Part shown: positions 1 through 7,365 of the stretch, piece after piece
Layout: the number at the start of each line of letters is the position of its first letter
Position numbering within the stretch: the first letter of the stretch is position 1
Origin: Saccharothrix carnea
GTDB lineage: Bacteria; Actinomycetota; Actinomycetes; Mycobacteriales; Pseudonocardiaceae
NCBI RefSeq assembly: GCF_003014735.1
Contig: NZ_PYAX01000005.1
Location: 613,119-677,118 of the forward strand
Direction: 5' to 3'
Length of the DNA: 64,000 bases
The notes under the pieces: generated by a model
What the model saw: only the letters and a program-made list of their open reading frames with translations
Told to the model about the DNA's origin: nothing
Database searches by the model: none
Made by a program: the position numbers and the translations under genes

Positions 1-352
1 AGCGCGGGCTTCTGAGTTACCAAGCGTGCAACTCGTGTCGTACCGACCTGGCCTCGGCGTCCGGCGTCCCGGTACGCAGGCCCTAGACGACAAGCCTCCC
101 GCGGCGTGCTGCGCGTGGGTGTCTCGAAGTCCGCGCACGGAGCTCCGCCGGGGTGGACGCTGCTTCTCTTCCGCTTCGTCCCTGGCCGACCCGAGGTCCG
201 CACTTCCATTTGTAGTGCGTGTCCGGCGTCACAGCAAGGGCTCGATGGGGTGCACCGGTCAAGCGACCGTGAGTAGCGGAAAGTCTTTTGTGACAGTGAT
301 TCCGTGCCACCGGGGACCCCCGGTACCGCTGACCGGGGCACGCCGGGGTGAA
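1..352. other. Intergenic sequence, no gene recognised
   Basis: No convincing coding region. A 75-codon minus-strand reading frame (83-310) exists, but it has no recognisable family, no clear ribosome-binding site and lower third-position GC than the real genes nearby. The stretch around 195-300 is less GC-rich than the flanks, as expected of a promoter region, perhaps for a gene beyond the left edge. No repeat or hairpin stands out. Confidence 0.5.
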
Positions 353-1165
353 TCAGCTCCGGCGGCGCCTGCGCAGGCCGTACCAGGCCACGCCCGCGGC
401 CGTCGCGGCGCCCAACCCGATCGCGGTGACGGCCACCGCGGTGCCGGACGGGCGGGGGATGCGGGCGCGCAGCGACACGGGGTCGGAGAACGTGAGCACC
501 GGCCAGCCGCGCTGGGTGGCGGTCCGGCGCAGCGCGCGGTCCGGGTTGACCGCGGTCGGGTGGCCGACTGCCTCCAGCAGCGGCAGGTCGGTGATCGAGT
601 CGGAGTAGGCGTAGCAGCGGCTCAGGTCGTAGTCGTGCTGCTCGGCGAGCTGCTTGACGGCGATCGCCTTGTTCTCGCCGGCGCAGTAGAAGTCGACCTC
701 GCCGGAGTAGCGGCCGTCCGCGACCACCATTCGGGTGCCCACGCTGTGCGTGGCGCCGATCATGGTGGAGATGGGCGCGACCAGCTCGTCGCCGGAAGCG
801 GACACGACGACCACGTCGTGGCCCTCGCCCTTGTGGTCGGTGATGAGCTGCGTGGCCTCCTTGTAGACGAGGGGATCGACGATGTCGTGCAGCGTCTCCT
901 CGACGATCGAGCGCACCTGCTCGACGTCCCAGCCCTCGCAGAGCGCGGTGATGTGCGAGCGCATCCGGTCCATCTGGTCGGCGTCGGCGCCGGCCAGCAT
1001 GAAGACGAACTGCGCGTAGGCGCTCTTGAGCACCGCACGCCGGTTGATCAGGCCCTCTTGGAAGAAGGGCCGGCTGAACGCCAGCGTGCTCGACTTGGCG
1101 ATGACGGTCTTGTCCAGGTCGAAGAACGCGGCGACTCGACTGCCTTCGGTGGCGTGCTCGGTCAC
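353..1165 (-). CDS. HAD-IB family hydrolase (SerB-like phosphatase) with C-terminal membrane helix
   Basis: A 270-residue phosphatase of the HAD-IB (phosphoserine-phosphatase-like) subfamily. The nucleophile motif FFDLDKT is near residue 15 (DxDxT), motif II is in VVVVSAS near residue 122, and the acidic motif YSDSITDLPLL is near residue 192. The C-terminal ~30 residues form one hydrophobic helix followed by an Arg cluster, so the enzyme is probably tail-anchored with the catalytic domain in the cytoplasm. The start is GTG at 1165 with no strong ribosome-binding site. It is divergent from ssd, the same arrangement as a HAD gene next to Rv3660c in mycobacteria (from memory). The substrate is unknown; HAD-IB members act on phosphoserine, lysophospholipids or related phosphoesters. 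Confidence 0.88.
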   Translation of the reverse strand: MTEHATEGSRVAAFFDLDKTVIAKSSTLAFSRPFFQEGLINRRAVLKSAYAQFVFMLAGADADQMDRMRSHITALCEGWDVEQVRSIVEETLHDIVDPLVYKEATQLITDHKGEGHDVVVVSASGDELVAPISTMIGATHSVGTRMVVADGRYSGEVDFYCAGENKAIAVKQLAEQHDYDLSRCYAYSDSITDLPLLEAVGHPTAVNPDRALRRTATQRGWPVLTFSDPVSLRARIPRPSGTAVAVTAIGLGAATAAGVAWYGLRRRRRS

Positions 1166-1326
1166 CGGTCAAGCTTAAGCGGGGAGGGGTCGGCCGGCCG
1201 CCGCAGTGGTTCGTGAGTTTACGAATCAGGTGTGCGGTCGGTCGAATTTTGGTCTCCCTCTAACGAGAAGACACGCATGACCCTGTCCCGTGGGGATACA
1301 GTAGACGGGTCCGGCTCGACCGGACG

Positions 1327-1393
1327 GGTTCAGTCCGACCCCCCGGGACTGAACCAATGACGACCCCCGTCCCTCCCCCCTGGCGGGGGTCGT
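1327..1393 (+). promoter_or_regulatory. Two consecutive perfect hairpins in the ssd upstream region
   Basis: Hairpin A: arms GGTTCAGTCC (1327-1336) and GGACTGAACC (1346-1355), loop of 9. Hairpin B: arms ACGACCCCCG (1360-1369) and CGGGGGTCGT (1384-1393), loop of 14. Both stems are perfect 10-bp repeats only 4 nt apart. They lie in the 482-bp gap between the divergent HAD and ssd genes, about 250 nt before the ssd start. They could be a terminator or attenuator in a long ssd leader, or operator DNA. Function is not known. Confidence 0.5.
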
Positions 1394-1537
1394 CCCATGT
1401 CCGGGGTCGGTTTTCCGGGGTCGTCGCGCTGGACCTCCGCGCACTCGCGCTCCTTGTTCCATCATCCTCCGATTCTTTCGCCGCCGCGGCCGTGACCGCC
1501 GTCTTGCGGACTGCCGGCGGGGTTGTCGGCCGTCGAG

Positions 1538-1579
1538 TTGTCCACAGGCCATCCGGTTGTCCACATGTTGATCATGTGG
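1538..1579 (+). promoter_or_regulatory. Two direct DnaA boxes plus an inverted repeat upstream of ssd
   Basis: Two exact copies of TTGTCCACA, the DnaA-box consensus known for high-GC actinobacteria, lie at 1538-1546 and 1557-1565 in the same orientation, 19 bp apart. The second overlaps a perfect inverted repeat CCACATG-TTGAT-CATGTGG (1561-1579). They end about 70 bp before the ssd start codon, so they are well placed for DnaA control of ssd and the downstream Tad genes, or for DnaA titration. The rest of the 1166-1647 gap holds the two hairpins at 1327-1393 and no gene. Confidence 0.55.
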
Positions 1580-1647
1580 CGTTGTGTCCTTCCTCACCGC
1601 TCGACACCGTGGAACCCGTAGATCCGCAACGGGAACGGGGGAGTGGC

Positions 1648-2700
1648 GTGAAGCGACCGGTGGCTTTGGTGACCGACGCGGTACTGGTGGACGAGGTGCT
1701 GCACGCGGCGGCGGTCGTGGGCTGCGAGTTGGAGCGCGTGGTCGACGTGACGGCGTTGCGCGGGCGTTGGCACGGTGCGGCGGCGCTGGTGCTGGACTTC
1801 GAGGCCGTGGTCGCGTGCGCCGGGTTCCCGCGCAGATCGGGTGTCCACGTGGTCGGTGCCGGTCCGCCGGGTGCGGAGGTGTGGCGGCGTGCCCTGGCGC
1901 TGGGCGCGGAGCAGGTGCTGGAGCTGCCCGCCGACCAGGAGCGGTTGCGGGCGGTGCTGGCCGATGCGGCGGAGGACGTGCCGGTCGGTGAGGGCAGGGT
2001 GCTGGCGGTCCTGGGCGCGCGTGGCGGTGCCGGTGCGTCGGTGCTGGCGGTGGCGGTGGGGCAGGCCGTGCTGGCGGCCGGTGGTCACGGCCTGCTCGTC
2101 GACTGCGACCCGTTGGGCGGCGGTCTCGACCTGACGTTGGGCGCGGAGCGGCAGGAAGGGCTGCGGTGGCCCACGTTGCGGCTGAAGGGTGGCCGTGTGC
2201 CCGCCGCGGCGTTGCGCTCGGCGTTGCCGGGCCGTTCGGGCAGGCGGGGCAGCTTGACCGTGCTGTCCTGCGGCCGGACAGGTCCGGGCCCGGAGCCGGA
2301 TGCCGTGGTGGCGGTGATCGAGGCGGGCAGGCGCGCTGGAGGGACCGTCGTGTGCGACGTGCCGCGCCAGCTGACCGCCGCGGCGTGTGCCGCCCTCGAC
2401 CGGGCCGACCTGGCGGTGTTGGTGGTGCCCGCGGACGTGAAGGCGTGCATGGCGGCCAGGACCGTGGTCGACCAGGCCGCCGAACGGGGCGTGCGGCTGA
2501 AGGCGGTGGTCCGAGGCCCGGCTCCCGGCGGCCTGACCACGGCGCAGGTGGTGGAGGCGATCAACGTGCCGCTGCTGACCACCATGCGCCCGGAACCGAG
2601 GCTGGCCAGAGCCCTGGACAGCGGCCACTTCCCCGAAACCACCCGCGGCCCGTTGGCGAAGGCCGCCCGAAAAGTCCTGGCGGCCCTCAATGCCCACTGA
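1648..2700 (+). CDS. ssd: Septum-site-determining protein Ssd (CpaE/MinD-like ATPase homologue)
   Basis: A 350-residue MinD/ParA-type protein that heads actinobacterial Tad clusters; its mycobacterial homologue Rv3660c affects septum placement. An N-terminal receiver-like region (about residues 1-110) is followed by an SIMIBI ATPase fold starting at VLGARGGAGAS (~residue 120). This is the deviant Walker A but with Ala where the catalytic Lys is expected, so ATP hydrolysis may be lost. VLLVDCDPLGGGLDL-type sequence (~residue 150) and CDVPRQL (~235) match the A' and B-like motifs. The frame is open back to 1357, but GTG 1648 is preceded by GGGAACGGGGGAG and begins the conserved sequence, so it is the better start. 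A 706-bp gap separates it from tadA. Confidence 0.85.
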   Translation: MKRPVALVTDAVLVDEVLHAAAVVGCELERVVDVTALRGRWHGAAALVLDFEAVVACAGFPRRSGVHVVGAGPPGAEVWRRALALGAEQVLELPADQERLRAVLADAAEDVPVGEGRVLAVLGARGGAGASVLAVAVGQAVLAAGGHGLLVDCDPLGGGLDLTLGAERQEGLRWPTLRLKGGRVPAAALRSALPGRSGRRGSLTVLSCGRTGPGPEPDAVVAVIEAGRRAGGTVVCDVPRQLTAAACAALDRADLAVLVVPADVKACMAARTVVDQAAERGVRLKAVVRGPAPGGLTTAQVVEAINVPLLTTMRPEPRLARALDSGHFPETTRGPLAKAARKVLAALNAH

Positions 2701-3406
2701 CCGGAACACCCCGCTGCCCCACCCCACCCGCCCACGAACGGAACCCGCCCCACCACCCTCGGTCGACACCGGTTCCCCACCAGCACGACCCGACCGACCA
2801 CCACCTCCAGCCGACAGCGGTTGCCCGCAAGTCGAACCCGGTGCCGAGCAACACCAGGCCGTGGTCGACGAAGGCTGCTCGCGAACCGAACCCGGCGCAC
2901 TCGGACCCGGCGCAGCGCTCACCGAATCACCCGAGGCCCTCCCGGCGTCACCCGGAGCCCGCCGAGCACCACCCGGCTTCCCGCGTTCCCCATCACCCGT
3001 CGCGACATCACTTCCTCGGGCGCCCGGACCGCGCGGTCCGATGCCCGGCAGTTGCCCGCGATCCAGTCGTCCGCCCTCGGCGAGGGCGGCTCAAGACCTC
3101 TTGGCGGTGCTTCATGGCTACTGATCGAACCCATCCATCGCATGGGCCGGGTGGCTCGGCGTGCGGAAGTCGGGTCCGGCGTCGGGGTCGGGCGGTGGGT
3201 GGTGAGTCGTGATCTCGGGCCCACGGTGAGGCGGCATCCCGGGTTTCGGGCGCCGGTGCGGTTTCGGCGTTGTCGGCCGGAGCTGCTTTCGACGCTGGTG
3301 TTCGCCGAGTTGTCGGCGCAGTTGCGAGCCGAGGCGGGCGGTGGGCGGCAGGGGTTGGTCGATGCCGCTCGGGAGGTGCTGGGTGGACGTCGTCGGGAGG
3401 GTGATC
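2701..3406. other. Long spacer between ssd and tadA, no confident gene
   Basis: This 706-bp gap is unusual because every other junction in the cluster overlaps or nearly so. An open frame at 2690-3124 (144 codons) starts inside the ssd stop, but its product is Pro/Arg/Ser low complexity with many C-rich degenerate repeats (GAACCCG-type units) and no known domain. A second frame ending at 3423 runs through the tadA start. I treat both as non-coding or decayed. The C-rich strand asymmetry of 2701-3100 is distinctive. Confidence 0.5.
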
Positions 3407-4537
3407 GTGAACGACCTTGTTGAGCGGGTTCGGTTGCGGTTGGCCAGTGGGCGCGGGGACCTCACGTCCGCGGCGGTCGCGGCGGCGGTGCGGGGTGAGG
3501 CCGGTGGGGTGCTCGGTGACGAGGACGTCCAGCGGGCGCTCGCGGTGCTGCGGCAGGAGTTCGTCGGTGCCGGGCCGCTGGAGCCGCTGTTGCGGGATCC
3601 GGGCACGACCGACGTGTTGGTGACCCGGCCGGACCAGGTGTGGGTCGACGGTGTGGACGGGTTGCGCCGCACGGACGTCGCCTTTCCCGACGAGGCCGCG
3701 GTTCGACGGCTCGCGCAGCGGCTCGCGGTGGCGGCCGGGCGGCGGTTGGACGACGCCTCGCCCTACGTCGACGGGTGGTTGCCCGGCTCGGTGCGGTTGC
3801 ACGCGGTGTTGCCGCCGATCGCGCCGTTCACCTGCCTGTCGTTGCGGGTCCTGCGTCCGGCGGCGCACGACCTGGCGACGTTGCGGGCCTGCGGCACGTT
3901 CGGCCGGGTGGCGGCCGATCTGCTGCGGGCGATCGTGGTGGCGCGGCAGGCGTTCCTGGTCGTCGGTGGCACGGGGTCGGGGAAGACGACGCTCCTCGCC
4001 GCGCTGCTGGGCTGTGTGCCGCACGACGAGCGCATTGTCTGCGTCGAAGACGCCGGGGAACTCCAGCCCGACCACCCGCAGGTGGTCCGGCTGCTGGCTC
4101 GCGGTCCGAACGTCGAGGGCGCGGGTGAGGTGACGATGCGGGACCTGGTGCGGCAGGCGTTGCGGATGCGACCCGACCGGATCGTGGTCGGGGAGGTGCG
4201 GGGCGCCGAGGTGTGCGAGCTCCTTTCGTCGCTCAACACCGGGCACGACGGTGGTGCGGGGACGTTGCACGCCAACTCGCCCGCCGAGGTGCCCGCCCGG
4301 CTGGAGGCGTTGGCCGCGCTCGGTGGGCTCGACCGGCACGCCTTGCACAGCCAGCTGGCCGCCGCGGTGAAGGTCGTGCTGCACATGCGCCGCGCGGGTG
4401 ACGGCACCCGGCACCTGGCGGAGATCGGTGTGCTGGAACGGCGGTCCGGTGACCTGGTCGTCCGGCCCGCTTGGCGGCGTGACGGAGGTTGGCAGGAAGC
4501 CGGTCCGGCGCTCAAGGGCCTGGTCGGTGCGCCATGA
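3407..4537 (+). CDS. tadA: TadA/CpaF-type secretion ATPase
   Basis: A 376-residue hexameric traffic ATPase of the VirB11/CpaF family, expected to power assembly of Flp-type pili or secretion across the membrane. Walker A is GGTGSGKTT (~residue 187), the conserved Asp/Glu segment VCVEDAGELQ follows, and RPDRIVVGEVRGAEV (~255) holds the Walker B region and RGxE motif; TGHDGGAGTLHANSP (~280) is the classic His-box. GTG 3407 is chosen because GGGAGG lies 6 nt upstream; GTG 3401 is an alternative too close to that site. Its TGA overlaps the ATG of tadB (ATGA), so translation is coupled. Confidence 0.92.
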   Translation: MNDLVERVRLRLASGRGDLTSAAVAAAVRGEAGGVLGDEDVQRALAVLRQEFVGAGPLEPLLRDPGTTDVLVTRPDQVWVDGVDGLRRTDVAFPDEAAVRRLAQRLAVAAGRRLDDASPYVDGWLPGSVRLHAVLPPIAPFTCLSLRVLRPAAHDLATLRACGTFGRVAADLLRAIVVARQAFLVVGGTGSGKTTLLAALLGCVPHDERIVCVEDAGELQPDHPQVVRLLARGPNVEGAGEVTMRDLVRQALRMRPDRIVVGEVRGAEVCELLSSLNTGHDGGAGTLHANSPAEVPARLEALAALGGLDRHALHSQLAAAVKVVLHMRRAGDGTRHLAEIGVLERRSGDLVVRPAWRRDGGWQEAGPALKGLVGAP

Positions 4538-5295
4538 CTTTGCTGTTGCTGGCCGCGGCGTTGCTCGTGGTGCCCTCGGCCGAGGCGCGGCGGCGGCTCG
4601 CCGGACCTCGCCGCCGAGTGCGGTGGAAACCCCTGCGGCCCAAGCGAGTGCACGCGGTGCTGGTGGGGATCGCGTTGGGCCTGCCGGTGGGCGTGGGCGG
4701 GGTGTTCGCGGGTGCGTTGCTGGCGGCGACCGTGTGGCACGCGTACCGCGAGACGACTCGGCAACGCGACCGGCTGGCGGCCTCCGCCGCGCTCGCGGAC
4801 GGGCTGAAGGCGTTCGTCGCCGAGCTGCGGTCGGGCGCGCACCCGGCGAAGGCGGCGATGGGTGCGGCGCAGGACGCGGAGCCGCCCGCGACCGACGTGC
4901 TGCGGGCCGTCGCGGCGACGTCGGCACGGGGTGGTGACGTGGAAGCGGCGCTGGTCGACTTCCCCGATGCCCGCCAGTTGGCGCGGGCGTGGCGGTTGTC
5001 GGCGGTGCACGGGGTGCCGTTGGCGGACGTGCTGGACGCGGTCCGCCGGGATTTCGACCGGCGCACCGCCTTCGCCGAGCAGGTCCACGCCCGCATGGCC
5101 GGTCCGCGGGCGAGCGCGGCGGTGCTGGCCGGGTTGCCGCTGTTCGGCGTGGTGCTCGGTGAGCTGAGCGGGGCGGGACCGCTGGCCGTGCTGTCCGGCA
5201 CCGCGCCGGGCCAGGTGCTGCTGGTCGCCGGGGTGGTCCTGATCTGCGCCGGGCTGCAGTGGAGCGGTCGACTGACCAGGCAGGTGATCGCATGA
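4534..5295 (+). CDS. tadB: TadB-like inner-membrane platform protein (type II secretion F family)
   Basis: A 253-residue membrane protein that, with TadC, should form the inner-membrane platform driven by TadA. There is a hydrophobic N-terminus, a transmembrane pair near residues 38-68, a soluble helical T2SF domain containing LAASAALADGLKAFVAELRSG (reported here only as a landmark near residues 88-108) and a C-terminal pair of helices (~185-245). The segment ARGGDVEAAL and the following HGVPLADVLDAV are typical of T2SF domains. It starts at ATG 4534, overlapping the tadA stop by 4 nt, and ends in an ATGA overlap with tadC. Confidence 0.85.
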   Translation: MTLLLLAAALLVVPSAEARRRLAGPRRRVRWKPLRPKRVHAVLVGIALGLPVGVGGVFAGALLAATVWHAYRETTRQRDRLAASAALADGLKAFVAELRSGAHPAKAAMGAAQDAEPPATDVLRAVAATSARGGDVEAALVDFPDARQLARAWRLSAVHGVPLADVLDAVRRDFDRRTAFAEQVHARMAGPRASAAVLAGLPLFGVVLGELSGAGPLAVLSGTAPGQVLLVAGVVLICAGLQWSGRLTRQVIA

Positions 5296-6212
5296 CCCTG
5301 TCACCGCCGCTGGTGCTGTCACTGGTGCTGCTGGCCTTGGCGGTCATCACGCTCCCGGCACCGGGCAGGGCCGCGGCACGGCTCAGGCACACGGCCAGAG
5401 GCCAACCGGGAGCCGGGCCGGACGCTGGGCGACCACCCTGGCTGACGGTCGGCCGGCGACCTCGGTCCAAGGCCGGGCGACAACCGGTGCTGGAGGCCGG
5501 GGGACAGCTTGGGCCGGAGATCGAGCGATCGTTTTGGCTGGAGCCGGGACCGCGGCCTGACTCGGCGATCGGGCGAACGCCCTCGCCGGAGGTTCGGGGA
5601 CGGGTTGGGCCGAAGACCGGGCGAGTGCCCTGGCTGGGCCTCGGGCGACGAGCCGGGGCGAGGGCTGAGCTGGCGGCGCGGGTGGTGGCCGGGAGGCGGA
5701 CACCGCTGAGGAGTTGGCGGCGGCTCGGGGCGGAGGTCAGGCGAAAACGCGGGCCCGAGGCGCGGTTCGGGGACCCGTTCGCCGCAGCGGCGGCGTGGGA
5801 CCTGCTGGCGGCCGCGCTGAGGGCCGGGTTGCCGGTGGCGGAGGCGGTGCGGGCGGTGCTGCCGGGTGTTCCGGCCGGGGCGGCGGGGCGGCTGCGGGAA
5901 GTGGTCGACCTGTTGACGTTGGGCGCTGATCCGGTGGACGCGTGGGGCGAGGCGTTGGCGCACCCGGACACGGCGCCGCTGGCCAGAGCGGCACGGCGAA
6001 CCGCGCGGTCGGGTGCGGCGTTGGCCGGGGCGGCGGCGGACCTGGCCGCGGAGGCGCGGGCGCGTGTGTCGGACCAGGCGGAGGCTCGGGCTCACCGTGC
6101 CGCGGTGCTCGTGGCGGGCCCGTTGGCGCTGTGCTTCCTGCCCGCGTTCCTGTGCCTGGGCGTGGTGCCGGTGGTGATCGGTGTCGTCAGCCGGGTGAGC
6201 GAGGGTTTCTGA
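5292..6212 (+). CDS. tadC: TadC-like T2SF membrane protein with a repetitive Gly/Arg/Pro insert
   Basis: A 306-residue second platform protein. One N-terminal transmembrane helix (residues ~4-24) is followed by an abnormal Gly/Arg/Pro-rich stretch (~35-130). A recognisable T2SF domain then begins near DPFAAAAAWDLLAAALRAGL (~160) and ends in a C-terminal hydrophobic hairpin (~270-300). The insert is encoded by degenerate repeats of a GCCGGGCGA-like unit (5400-5670) and has no counterpart that I recognise in TadC proteins. Coupled by ATGA to tadB. The core should still be functional, since the frame is intact and codon bias is normal outside the insert. Confidence 0.8.
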   Translation: MTLSPPLVLSLVLLALAVITLPAPGRAAARLRHTARGQPGAGPDAGRPPWLTVGRRPRSKAGRQPVLEAGGQLGPEIERSFWLEPGPRPDSAIGRTPSPEVRGRVGPKTGRVPWLGLGRRAGARAELAARVVAGRRTPLRSWRRLGAEVRRKRGPEARFGDPFAAAAAWDLLAAALRAGLPVAEAVRAVLPGVPAGAAGRLREVVDLLTLGADPVDAWGEALAHPDTAPLARAARRTARSGAALAGAAADLAAEARARVSDQAEARAHRAAVLVAGPLALCFLPAFLCLGVVPVVIGVVSRVSEGF

Positions 6213-6243
6213 GTGTCCACTTTAGACAACGAGAGGCTGGGAG

Positions 6244-6420
6244 ATGGTGGCTGGTAAGCGAATTGTGTTGGGTGACGGGGGCATGTCGACGGTGGAGTAC
6301 GCGATCGGAACGCTCGCCGCCGCCGCGCTCGCGCTGCTGCTGTTCGCGCTGATGAGCGGTGACTGGGTGCAGGAGCTGCTCCGGGCCTTGGTGCTGCGGG
6401 CCTTCACGGTGGACACGTGA
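6244..6420 (+). CDS. DUF4244 small membrane protein, candidate Flp-type pilin
   Basis: A 58-residue protein with a short charged N-terminus, the segment MSTVEYAIGTLAAAALALLL and a short tail. The Glu five residues after the presumed cleavage region (STVEYAIGT), followed directly by a hydrophobic helix, is the type IV pilin/Flp pattern, so this is the likely structural subunit assembled by TadABC; mycobacterial Rv3656c is the positional counterpart (from memory). A purine-rich site GAGAGGCTGGGAG precedes ATG 6244. It ends in a GTGA overlap with the TadE gene. Confidence 0.82.
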   Translation: MVAGKRIVLGDGGMSTVEYAIGTLAAAALALLLFALMSGDWVQELLRALVLRAFTVDT

Positions 6421-6758
6421 AGCCCGGGCTCGGCGACGACCGGGGCGGGGTGACGGTCGAAGCGGCCGTGGCGGTGTGCGGGTTGGTCGCCTTGCTCCTC
6501 CTGGGCATCGGCGCGGTGATGGCGGTCGTGGACTACCTCCGGTGCACGGACGCGGCGCGGGAGGCGGCACGGCTGGTGGCCCGGGGTGACGACGCCCGGG
6601 TGCGAGGCGTGGTCGAGGGGATCGCGCCCGAGGGCGCCCGGTGGGCGGTGCGAAGAGCGGAGGACACGGCGTCGGTGGAGGTCACGGTCTCGTGGCTCGG
6701 TGTCGAGCTGCGGGGAGGTGCCTACGCGGTGGTCGAACCGGGGGTGGTCGGTGGATGA
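6417..6758 (+). CDS. TadE family pilus-assembly pseudopilin
   Basis: A 113-residue protein beginning with DDRGGVTVEAAVAVCGLVAL: the Gly-x-x-x-Val-Glu cleavage-like motif plus a hydrophobic helix is diagnostic of TadE-like proteins. The remainder (residues ~45-113) is a small extracytoplasmic domain with TDAAREAARL, also typical of TadE. The GTG start overlaps the preceding stop, and the stop overlaps the next start (ATGA), so all three small genes are translationally coupled. Confidence 0.85.
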   Translation: MKPGLGDDRGGVTVEAAVAVCGLVALLLLGIGAVMAVVDYLRCTDAAREAARLVARGDDARVRGVVEGIAPEGARWAVRRAEDTASVEVTVSWLGVELRGGAYAVVEPGVVGG

Positions 6759-7096
6759 CCGGTGCGGATGACCGCGGGTCGGCGTCCGTCGTGGCGGTGG
6801 CGGTGGGCGCGGTGTGGTTCGGGCTCGTGGCGGTCGGCGTGCACGTCGGCGAGGCCGTCGTGGCCCGGCACCGGGTGGCGGCGGCGGCCGATCTCGGGGC
6901 GTTGGCGGCGGCCGGGCAGCTCGCCGGCGGGGTCGCGCACGCGTGCGCGCGGGCCGAGTGGGTCGTCGAACGGATGGGCGGGCGGCTGACCGCGTGCCAG
7001 GTGGACGGGTGGGAGGTGAGCGTCCGGGTGTCCGGCGAGGGCACGGTGTTCGGCGCGCCCAGCGCGCGTGCCCGGGCAGGTCCGGCCGAACCGTGA
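6755..7096 (+). CDS. Rv3654c-family TadE-like protein
   Basis: A 113-residue last member of the Tad cluster. DDRGSASVVAVAVGAVWFGL forms the N-terminal hydrophobic helix, followed by RHRVAAAADLGALAAA, the conserved block of the Rv3654c family (helicase/secretion-neighbourhood TadE-like), then a small domain with two Cys (CARAEW and TACQVDGWEV), which may form a disulfide outside the membrane. ATGA overlap with the upstream TadE gene. The reported mycobacterial role of Rv3654c in host cells should not be assumed here. Confidence 0.82.
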   Translation: MTGADDRGSASVVAVAVGAVWFGLVAVGVHVGEAVVARHRVAAAADLGALAAAGQLAGGVAHACARAEWVVERMGGRLTACQVDGWEVSVRVSGEGTVFGAPSARARAGPAEP

Positions 7097-7300
7097 CCCC
7101 GGCCCGACGCGACGAACGGTCGTCCGCCGGCGGTGAGCGGACTCACACGACCGCAGATTCGCGGCTTCACGGTGGGTGAGCGGCCCGCACGCCGTTCTGC
7201 CGGCCGCCCCCGCCGGCCGCGCTCGCCGTGCCACAACGACCAGTGGCCGACAAGCGCTTACCAAAACCGCCGGTCATGGCGTTAGTTCAAGTGGTGGCAC

Positions 7301-7335
7301 CGACACGGTGTCGAACAACGCGCGACACGGTGTCG
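7301..7335 (+). promoter_or_regulatory. Twin 13-bp palindromes upstream of the prim-pol-like gene
   Basis: CGACACGGTGTCG occurs exactly twice, at 7301-7313 and 7323-7335, with centres 22 bp apart, about two helical turns. This is the geometry of a cooperative dimer-of-dimers repressor site (TetR-like or similar). They lie 31 bp upstream of the start codon of the gene at 7366. No match to the LexA, IdeR or Zur boxes I know. The remainder of 7097-7300 shows nothing else. Confidence 0.5.
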
Positions 7336-7365
7336 TGGACGCAGAACGCAGGAGGCGAACGAAAG

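Noticed and set aside
1357..1647. N-terminal extension of ssd back to ATG 1357
   Set aside because: The region holds hairpins and DnaA boxes, its translation is not conserved in character, and GTG 1648 has a clear ribosome-binding site.
2690..3124. 144-codon open frame overlapping the ssd stop
   Set aside because: Low-complexity Pro/Arg/Ser product, no ribosome-binding site of its own, third-position GC weaker than true genes and no recognisable family.
3008..5971. 987-codon minus-strand open frame over tadA-tadC
   Set aside because: Antisense shadow caused by high GC; product is Arg/Pro/Ala-rich without domains, while the plus strand has clear Tad genes.
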